Source: Brachionus koreanus
Taxonomy: Eukaryota > Rotifera > Eurotatoria > Ploima > Brachionidae
NCBI GenBank assembly: GCA_016987375.1
Contig: PJRA01000263.1
Span: 948,042 to 987,318, forward strand
Length of the DNA stretch: 39,277 nucleotides
Direction of reading: 5' to 3'
This document shows positions 31,501-39,277 of this stretch, piece after piece. Numbering within the stretch: the stretch's first letter is position 1; every line of letters begins with the position of its first letter. The notes below the pieces were generated by a model. The model saw only the letters and a list, made by a program, of their open reading frames with translations, had not been told where the DNA came from and did no database searches. Position numbers and translations under genes: made by a program.

Positions 31501-31795
31501 TTTAGTTTATAAATATTTTTTTATTTCAAATCATCATCTATAAATAAAAAAAAATGACTTAAAAAATTAAAACTGTTTGACTTGGATTTGGCTTAAGACT
31601 TATCACATTTAATTATTTATTGATAAGCATATTCTAAAATTTTTGGCTTAAATATTCAAATTTTAGGAACGTTGATTGGCGCGTTGCTTTTAATTGTAAG
31701 CTTTCATAAAACAGCCTTTTTTTATCTATTCATGACAAAAATATTATTAAAAGGATTTCATGTTTTTTGAACGATCAGAAAATGGAGAAAATTAA
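28520..31795 (+). CDS. PLSCR: Phospholipid scramblase, 7 exons
   Basis: The scramblase family moves phospholipids between membrane leaflets or acts as a membrane-bound regulator. Exons are 28520-28748, 28802-28878, 28926-29059, 31063-31286, 31344-31373, 31667-31695 and 31754-31795, giving 254 aa. Family motifs follow in order: GCPPGLEYLTQLDKV, LIEAFSGFERNNKYVLRN, then across intron 1 FEDTDTCMRICCGNQRGF, VDNLKQEVMVISREFKCC, and a cysteine-rich palmitoylation-type run CCAGCCWCAGCCMCC. VEAPPGNLIGTIQ, VILKIEGPCC, ADKFSISFPMDLSVKAK, GTLIGALLLI and DFMFFE complete the family C-terminus. Intron 1 is GC-AG; the others are GT-AG of 47, 2003, 57, 293 and 58 nt. The calcium-binding-like segment reads MADKFSISFPMD, so its first acidic ligand is Met. 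An AG lies just before the ATG. Confidence 0.94.
29494..29671. mobile_element. MITE, GGCAAAATG family, copy 3
   Basis: This 178-bp element lies in scramblase intron 3. Both ends read GGCAAAATGAAAATAATTTT, so the arms are near-perfect inverted repeats of more than 50 bp. It is flanked by a perfect 8-bp duplication TAAAAAAC (29486-29493 and 29672-29679). It is the best preserved of the three copies. Confidence 0.92.
29911..30343. mobile_element. Foldback element with ~94-bp inverted arms
   Basis: Left arm 29911-30004 and right arm 30251-30343 are inverted copies, sharing for example CTTTAAAGTTATTATTAATT against its inverse at about 30287-30308. The interior has no coding frame. It lies in scramblase intron 3. 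Outer boundaries and target duplication could not be fixed. Confidence 0.75.
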
Positions 31796-33775
31796 ATAAT
31801 GGTTATTAAATTGGCTATTAAACTGACTTATCGCTTTATTTTAAAACTTTTATCTTATTTAAACTTAATTTAAAATATTTAGACAAAACTATTAATATTG
31901 ATATTTGACAAAATTCTACAATCAGTCGATCCAATGATCACTTTTGTAAAAGAATGAAAATAAAAAATAATCAAATTTTTATGAACTTCTTTTATTTTTT
32001 ACTAGTTGAGGCAAATAGTGCATTGATGCTTTAATGATTAGTGTGCTAGATTAGTTAAAATTGTTTCTTCTCTTTGCTAGACATAAATGGAAAGGCAATG
32101 ATAATTAATGTTTAATGAAACAGGTCACTTAAGTAATGTAGAAACATGATCTTTTTAAAACATTGAGCATCACGTGACCAAAGAACTGACGGATTCTATC
32201 GACTATCTTAACTGATGATAATTATTATGAATTATTATTATTATTATTATTATTAAATTGTCACTATTGTGAAATTTAAATACGTTTTAATTTTTTTTTT
32301 CTGAAATAAAATTTTTAATTTCATTTTTTTTGGAAATCAATTAAATATTGTTAATGTTATATTTTTTGTCAGATTTTTGCATAAAAAAAATATTTTAGGT
32401 ATAAAGGTGCAACAAAGTATGTCACACATTTACAGTATTTTTTCGAAAATATTTTATTTTATTGTTTGTAACTAAATTTCACAATAACTAAGTTGTCTCA
32501 ATTGTTAAACAAAGTTAAAGAAGCAAAATCAGAAATTAGTTAATTGGCGTCAAGTCAATCAGAAACAAGACCAAGATAAATTATTCTACATTGATAACAA
32601 AATATACCACATGAAGATGCGGCTCTCATTAATTATACAATGCTGCGAGAGCAAGAGCTAAAGTTTATCCGAATTATGGTTATGAATTTCCAAGAGATAT
32701 AAACAAGTCACTTTCATAAAGGCTTTAAAAGTATTCTGACAATAAGTCATTTCTGATTCAATTTTTAAATCTCTAATTTTATATAAATTAAACAAATGAG
32801 TGCTAATAAGTTGACTTTGATAAAGGTAGATGATAAACCTTAGCCATTAAAAAAGAATTTTTGAAAGGATGATTACTTTTTCTTTTTTTTTAATGTTTTT
32901 TTAATCCAATTTCATCAGAAAAAACACTAATGAGTGATAAAATTAAAAAGTAGAGAAAAAATCTTAAAATATTAATATTTAAAATTAATAAATTGTTTTG
33001 TGATCAAAAGATGATGAAGATTTTTAAAATTTAGCTTTTAACCATTTTATTTTCTAATTACGTAATTTTGCTAATTTTTTAATTTTTTGCGAAAAGATTT
33101 GATAAACCAAAATAAGATTATTTAAATTTTTGAAAAAATTTGAATTAATAATCACTTTCATTTTTTAATACATGAAAAAAATTTACCAAATTTTAGATAA
33201 ATTTTGCTTCATCTTTTTTTTTGAAAAAGAAATCCTAAAGATGATGATGTAGTAAAGGCTATTTTTGAGTTCCAGAAACTACTAACGCCACTAATACGTA
33301 AAAATTGTATTGAAGATTGAATTAAATCACCACTGTATATTAATTAAAGTAGTGAATTAATTTTATATTCATGGATTTAATACTTTCTATTTTATGAATT
33401 TGAATTTAATTTAATGAAGTTAAAATCGGTTACTTGAGGTTTTTTTTTGTTCATAGTTTTCATCATTACAATCATAAGCCTTGAAAACTAAATTTTCTAT
33501 ACTCAAAACCAACTCTTCTTATCTTTTGCAAAATATCTAATATATTTGCTACTACAGTGAAGAGTGAATCAATTTGGATTATCTTTATCTTATATTTACT
33601 TCGAATTGAAGCAGGGTTTAATAAAACAAAATATTAAGCTATACTTTTAAAATTTTTGTCTAAAATTATATTTTCAATAAAATTTAATTTTTATTTGTTA
33701 TTTTTTTTTATTAAAACTGGCTCCTAAAATATATTCTTTTTGCCTTAAGATGCTGAATTGATCAAATTCTTTTAT
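31796..33775. other. Gene-free DNA with (TTA)n microsatellite
   Basis: A scramblase poly(A) signal AATAAA at 31959 is plausible. A (TTA)n tract lies at about 32231-32256. A coding-looking scrap near 32610-32700 could not be assigned. Otherwise AT-rich. Confidence 0.5.
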
Positions 33776-34271
33776 GGGTGGCCAAAAATGGTTGCATTAA
33801 TATTCATTGAGAAAAAAATTGATGAACCAAATATGATATTAATGTGAGATTTAAAGGATTTTTTAAAGAATAATATCTTTTATTAATCAAAAGTTATTCA
33901 ATAAAAATATATAAGACCCAAATCTATTAGATTTGGGAAGAATGGTCATTTTTTAGTGTTTTCCAATCATATCTTCATGAAAACTAGACAGAAAAAAAAT
34001 ATATATGGCTCATTTTAATCAGAAAAAAAATTTCTACAAAATGTTTTATTAAAATAGCAATTCATTAATGGTGACATATGAAGATAACTTCGGTCGTAGC
34101 AAGAGGTCAATTTAAAAGCCAGAGTGATAAATTTTGAAAAAAAATTTCAGAAAAAATATGAATTTTAGAAACTAGAAAAAAATGCGTTAAATCCTCTAAA
34201 TTTTACTTTTACATCATATTTGGTTCATCATTTTTCTAAATCAATATTAGGTTAATCATTTTTGGTCACGC
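33776..34271. mobile_element. TIR element of about 496 bp
   Basis: Left arm (33776-33870, starting GGGTGGCCAAAAATG) and right arm (about 34175-34271, reading GCGTGACCAAAAATG from the end inward) are inverted repeats of about 95 bp. They share GATGAACCAAATATGAT. No transposase and no clear target duplication are seen. Confidence 0.7.
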
Positions 34272-34628
34272 GTTAGTAAAAAAAAATAATACGCATTTGA
34301 AATTTCCTTGATGAAATCACTGAAATTCCAATTCAAGCTATTTTAATTTAAAAATCATTTCTTTTTTTTTTTTGATTGTGTGCATCTGAGCATCATCATA
34401 CGCCTTAATTTAAATCTATTAGATTAAATTTTTCATTAAAATCTAGTTATAAATTAAAATTAAAAAATTCAGATTTCTATTCAATGCGATTACAGCTGTT
34501 CATAAGGTAAAAACAATTTTAAAAACACCAGTCGATATTATTAATCGAAATATTTGATAAAGAAATAAATATTTTCATAGGAATTTTATTGTTTAATACA
34601 GAAAATTAAAAAAAAATCTTTAATAAAA
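34272..34628. other. Upstream region of GPCR gene 2
   Basis: AT-rich DNA. No promoter motif could be supported. Confidence 0.4.
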
Positions 34629-35627
34629 ATGGAACTTGAAATAAAAAATAATAGTTTATCAAAAAATGAGTGGATGGATGAAGTCAATCAAGTAATTCTA
34701 CTATATTCTCTTTATGTTATAATGCCAACTGGGATTATATTTAACATAATTCAAATTATTGTTTATCTGCGCAGAAAATTTTTCAATAATTCAATGTGTG
34801 TCTATCTAATAGCCATTTCAATAAATAATGTATTTGTCTTAGGAACAACAAGTCTACGGTTTGTTAATTACATGAAAATTTACAGTTATAATGAAAACAC
34901 TGAACTTGGATGTAGATTAGCTCAATTTTTCATTCGTTTATTTTATTGTGGATGTTTTTGGCTTCTATTTTTATTAACGTTAGATCGTGTTATCTTTATA
35001 CTTTATCCGAAAAAGCTAAAAATTTTTCGCAAAAAAGAAAATATAATTAAAATAATCATTGCTATGTATTCATTTTTGATTGTTGTTAACAGTCCAAATT
35101 TGCTATTTGAAAGTAATAGAGATAAATTAAACAACTTTACTAACGAAACATCTACTGTCTGTACATCCACTAAATTAATTTTAATTTTTAGATTAATTAA
35201 TATCCAAGTAATCGGTATCTACATACCCTTTTTTTTAATCTTTTCTACAAATCTTGTACTAATTTTACAAGTTAGCAAATCAAAAAAAAATATTGGCTCT
35301 TTAAGAGAGATGAATTTTGCATCTACCTTAATTGTTTCCAATATACTTTTTTTGATTGCTTTTATTCCTTTTTCAATCTATCTTGTAACTGCAATGCTGG
35401 TAACTTTATACCCGAAATGGACAGATGATCTAAATACAAGATTGATTATTGCTCTTTTTGAAACAATCGCATTTGATGTTGCTTGTTACAATTATTCATT
35501 TGGTCTGATAGTTCAGTTGATATTTAACAAATTGTTTCGTAAGGAATTCATGCTGTTGTTAAAAGAAATTGTCTCAATCGTACAAAAAAAACGATTGAGC
35601 GTTACTTCATCATTTACAAATTCTTAA
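34629..35627 (+). CDS. Rhodopsin-like GPCR, orphan, intact paralogue
   Basis: This is a 332-aa single-exon receptor. Seven hydrophobic helices lie at about 22-46, 54-79, 96-121, 138-158, 190-215, 228-258 and 272-299. Cys95 at the top of TM3 and Cys178 in the second extracellular loop form the usual disulfide pair. LDRVIFILYP at 118-127 replaces the DRY box. The basic third loop is SKSKKNIGSLREM, TM6 has FIPFS, and TM7 has NYSFGL where NPxxY is expected, followed by helix 8 FNKLFRKEF. A glycosylation site NNS is near the N-terminus. The FIPF and helix 8 features suit class A peptide receptors that have expanded in invertebrates. No ligand can be assigned. It is a tandem relative of the interrupted gene 9 kb upstream on the same strand. 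AATAAA lies at 35707. Confidence 0.88.
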   Translation: MELEIKNNSLSKNEWMDEVNQVILLYSLYVIMPTGIIFNIIQIIVYLRRKFFNNSMCVYLIAISINNVFVLGTTSLRFVNYMKIYSYNENTELGCRLAQFFIRLFYCGCFWLLFLLTLDRVIFILYPKKLKIFRKKENIIKIIIAMYSFLIVVNSPNLLFESNRDKLNNFTNETSTVCTSTKLILIFRLINIQVIGIYIPFFLIFSTNLVLILQVSKSKKNIGSLREMNFASTLIVSNILFLIAFIPFSIYLVTAMLVTLYPKWTDDLNTRLIIALFETIAFDVACYNYSFGLIVQLIFNKLFRKEFMLLLKEIVSIVQKKRLSVTSSFTNS

Positions 35628-37852
35628 ACGATTATAAAATCAAAATTTTTTCGATTAACAACTCAAAATTTTTTCCAAAATTAATTACTTCAATTGATTT
35701 TTTTTAATAAATTCTATTTTAAATATTACATGGCCATCATTCAAAAAGCACCATTGTCTTTTCTTTCCAGATCTTATCATTAAAATGATTAAAATTTTAT
35801 TTTATTTTTGTTTCCACAATGGTTGACTTTTGCTTTTTTGGCTGATGTTTGGAAGTTTTGTATAATTCATTCATGCTGGATTCTATTATCTCATAACAAA
35901 TAATTTTTAATTCTTTCAGCTTCATAAAGATCAACAAAATTAGAAGAATTGACTCAAAAATAATTGAGAATTTGTTCCAATAATTAAAAAATTTGAATCT
36001 TTTATTTTCGAATCAAGAGACAATTTTGCAAAAACTATTTCATGGAAAATATAATGCAGACGATTTTGGAGATGTTTAAATGCTTATAATCTAAAAGTGG
36101 TTTTTGGAAAAATTCCATGGCTTTATTTTAGTGCTAAATACAATACAAAATTCAAAGTCACCGAAAAAAAATTTTTAATTCAAACTTAAGAGATTATGAG
36201 AGTAAAAAAGAAGCAATCTAAAGTGAAATTAAAATTAAAATTATTATACTAGTGATGAATAAAAAATGACAACAAGTTTTATAATATTAATGAAATTTTT
36301 GATTTTTTTTGATAAAAAACTAAACAAATTCCGGCTTAATAATTTAGGAAATTTTTATTTGAAATTTAAAGTATGAAACGAATGTTTACGGTCTTGGCAT
36401 TTTTAATCTGTTGTAGAGGGACAAATGGATTATTTAGAAAATATTTGGGAATTTTTCACTTAAGAAACTCTCAAAGACTACCAAAAAATTGATCTAATTT
36501 TTGGATTCTTCAAAGAAATTTGTACATTTTTTGAAGAATATCCATATCTCTTTTATTGAAATAAAATAAAAGACTCCTGGCTAAAAGTGCTTAAACTGTT
36601 ACTGATTATAAAACATGAAAATATCAAGTATATTTACCAAGTATAATCTAAATCAACACATTAAAATTTTTATAGAAATATAAAAAAAATTGTCATATTA
36701 AATAATATTCGAAAAATATCCTTTATCCTTTGAAACCTGGTCCATCTTTTCTAAATTTCAATCAAATCGTCTTTCTCTATAAAACATGTTTGGCCAACTG
36801 CATCTTAGAATTTCTGATGATTAATTAACTACCGCTAACTGGCTCGGCTAGTCAAATTTTTTTGGTTTGAAAATATTCAATTTTTTTTGTAAAAAAAAAA
36901 ATTTCTTTTTATTTGAAATATAGTTGTGTAGAAACAAAATTCTATTCAATTTTTTTCATGTTTAAAAAATAAAACAATACATAACTCAAACAGAGTGATA
37001 TAGTGTGATCAGTTAGTGTATTTTTAAAGAATTGATTTTCTAAGATATTTATTATTTTCTTTTATCCAAATCTAATCTCATTTTAAAAAGAGTTTTTTTT
37101 TTTAATATTAGTCTCATTTTCGATTATTGATTTTATAAAAAATCATAAAGCTTCCTAATTAATAGTTTGCTAAGTGTATACCATCCGATCAGTTTATGTA
37201 ATCAGAGGCTTTCTTCAAATGAATAAATTTAAGATACAAGGGGCTATTTCATTCCTTTTAAAATATTTTGTATAGTTAAGTTTGTTCTAAGGTTCAGTTC
37301 ATTGAATAATGGACCTTTTTTTGACAAATTTTTTTTTTTCTATATTTTTATGTATTTTTGTATGAGGAATTCATTTTTATCAAAAAAAATTTTTTATCTT
37401 ATTCCATTTCATATTTATACCGTTTTTCATATTTTTGACTAAAAATTAAATTTTAAAAAATAACGCAAAATCATTACTATTTGAATTTAATTTTTTTCAT
37501 TATCTAAATTAGCATTTTGTAAGCTTTTAAAAAATATACTACTTTAATTTTTTTATTTGTCTCTTATGGAAAAAAATAAGAAAATACAAAAACTTATGAT
37601 ATTTAACTTTAAGCCTTTTTCAATGAAAAGACAATATACAAAGCTACTAATTAAATATGATCAGTTTGTAGCAAATTCTTTGATTTACAAAATCATGTAT
37701 CGCCACCTCAAACTCATAAGTATTTATTGAAAAATAGAGAAAAAAATAAACAAAAATAACTCTAAATTTTTTAAATTTCAAAATTATTTGTAATTAAACA
37801 ATATTTTATTTTAAAAAATTCAATATTAGTAAAAAATTCCTTTTTTTATTGT
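35628..37852. other. Gene-free DNA
   Basis: AT-rich. A 39-codon ATG frame at 36373-36492 begins with a signal-peptide-like stretch (MKRMFTVLAFLICCRGTNG), but nothing else supports a gene. No transposon ends flanking the transposase to the right could be identified. Confidence 0.4.
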
Positions 37853-39277
37853 TTAATTTAAGATTCTTCTGTGTTCAATTACATTTGATTTTGCTTTTTT
37901 TCCAAAAAATTCTGCTAAAACTTCTTTATACGTTTTTTTATTATGATATGCTAAAACTATTTTCCAAAATCTTCTCCAAAGTTTAATATTCATATCAGTT
38001 TTTTCAAATTCCTTTCTTGAATCTAAAATAAGTTCAAGACTTCTGTCAAACGTTTGATCGTTTTGTTTCCGCCAATAGTTCTTTGAAAAACACCATACAC
38101 TTTCAATAGGATTCATTTCACAGTGATATTTTGGCAAAAATATTATCTTTACATTATAAGAAAATGCCAGTGATTCAATTTTTTTAGCAGTATTAAAAGC
38201 TGGATGCTTTTTAGCCAATTCAATTAGAGCTTCGAGTTTTTTATCTTTAAATTTTACATTTTTCTCAATTAGCCCTTTTGAATAAATTTTTAGTTTTTTG
38301 TAATTTAAATATGAAAATAATAAACCTAATTCTTTACAAATATGAAAAAGTCCTTTGCTTTTTCCTTTATTAACTCCTGTTTTAAAATAAAAATCTAAAT
38401 TCCTAAGTACTCCGTTTTGTTCCCATTCTATTAAACTCACTGGACATCTTGTTCCAATATTTTTACCAAAATCATTCAAGGAAAATACTCTGGTTGAATG
38501 AGTAGTTGCGTTATCAACTAGAATATTAATTTCGTGATTTCTAAAACAATCTTTAAATTCAATAATTTTAAAAAGACGTTCAAATTGTTCCAAAATACTA
38601 TTATTATTAAAAAAAGGCTGTTTTCCTAATATAGTTAGCAGTAGCAGAGTTTTCAAAATATGTCACATCATTTGACTTTTGTGACAATTCCGGATATTTT
38701 TGTAATGCTTTATTCCATTCGTCATCACTTAATGTAATATTAGGTCCATCAGGATGAGCTACTACAAAATCACTAAGCATAATTGTTTTTCCTCTTCCTT
38801 TATTTAAAAAGGGTGCACGATCTTCAAATATCCATCTATGACTTGATTTTTTACCTGAACGATACGAAGTTTCATCATGAGCGATTAAAATTAACTTTTT
38901 TTCTTCCGGTCTAATCCATGCTGGAGCAACTTCTTTACATTCAGTTGGTAAATAGTAAAAATGCTTATTAGCCACTAAATTGCTGATTAACTCATTTCTA
39001 TATTGAATTACATCAGAACACTCATGACCTTCAAAGAAAGGTCTTTTTCCATTTTTATCCCACTTTGCTCCCCATTTTATTAAATCTCTTCTACAAGACG
39101 ATTCTGAGCGAATAAACTGACCAGTCTTAATTACATCACCTTTCAGTTCTATGTATTTTTCGTTTATAAACTTAGTAAGGTCGAAAGCTGAAAATGAAGA
39201 GCTTTTATCTTGGCATTTTGAAACAGCAAAAATTAATGCTTCATTTTTCAATTCAGGAAAATTTTCGTAAAATCCGT
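37853..39277 (-). pseudogene. DDE transposase (IS630/Tc1-mariner-like), frameshifted, 5' partial
   Basis: Two minus-strand frames form one transposase. The N-terminal part enters from beyond 39277 and runs to 38607; its frame is open at the edge. The C-terminal part continues to 37853. The catalytic triad is visible: Asp in LIAHDETSYRSGKK (about 38876), Asp in ILVDNATTHS (about 38515), and Glu in FLPKYHCEMNPIESVW (about 38104). FEGHECSDVIQYRNE, IMLSDFVVAHPDGPN and GTRCPVSLIEWEQ are other blocks of this family, which is known from fungi and some invertebrates. The frames meet around 38620 in a run of seven Ts, where FENSATANY should lead into NNSILEQFERLF, so a one-base slip has broken the gene. 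A recent loss is likely as both halves are otherwise clean. Confidence 0.85.

Noticed and set aside
32590..32710. Coding-looking scrap possibly from a MULE
   Set aside because: Competing frames, no clear motif and several stops.

Overview
This is an AT-rich animal nuclear sequence with few genes and many decayed transposons. The genes are animal-type: a secreted ferritin, a phospholipid scramblase, PHPT1, CSKMT, a SAPCD2-like protein, an FGFR-like Ig receptor and rhodopsin-like GPCRs. Most introns that can be placed are only 47-59 nt long and obey GT-AG, with one GC-AG. High AT content, tiny introns, lineage-specific GPCRs and the transposase type at the right end best suit a small aquatic invertebrate such as a monogonont rotifer (Brachionus-like). 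That assignment is inference, not proof.

Layout. 1-1.8 kb: a FLYWCH/MULE-like transposon relic in AT-rich DNA. 1.8-3.1 kb (minus strand): two closely spaced host genes, CSKMT followed by a three-exon PHPT1/janus gene. 3.1-13.7 kb: a 10-kb gene desert with relics of non-LTR retrotransposons and a mariner, three TIR elements and a dispersed repeat pair. 13.7-14.7 kb: a SAPCD2-like gene with an EF-hand. 15.1-16.8 kb: a broken LINE. 18.2-19.6 kb: a three-Ig membrane protein of the FGFRL1 type. 20.2-22.0 kb: a second LINE and an unidentified ORF with an in-frame stop. 22.2-22.9 kb (minus): secreted ferritin, three exons. 25.0-25.9 kb: a GPCR interrupted by one stop codon. 26-28 kb: palindromic repeats and another LINE relic. 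28.5-31.8 kb: a seven-exon scramblase whose 2-kb third intron is filled with transposable-element DNA. 34.6-35.6 kb: an intact paralogue of the broken GPCR. 37.85 kb to the right edge (minus): a frameshifted DDE transposase running off the window.

The host genes do not form an obvious pathway; they are ordinary neighbours in a eukaryotic genome. CSKMT and PHPT1 lie 121 bp apart on the same strand and could be co-transcribed. The two GPCRs are a local duplication. The clearest new structural observations are a MITE family (three copies, each with an 8-bp target-site duplication), a 564-bp TIR element with a perfect 8-bp duplication and a GC-rich core, the single stop codon in the first GPCR, and the splice-acceptor-like AG just before several start codons, which would suit spliced-leader trans-splicing. 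I do not see a convincing undescribed multi-gene system.
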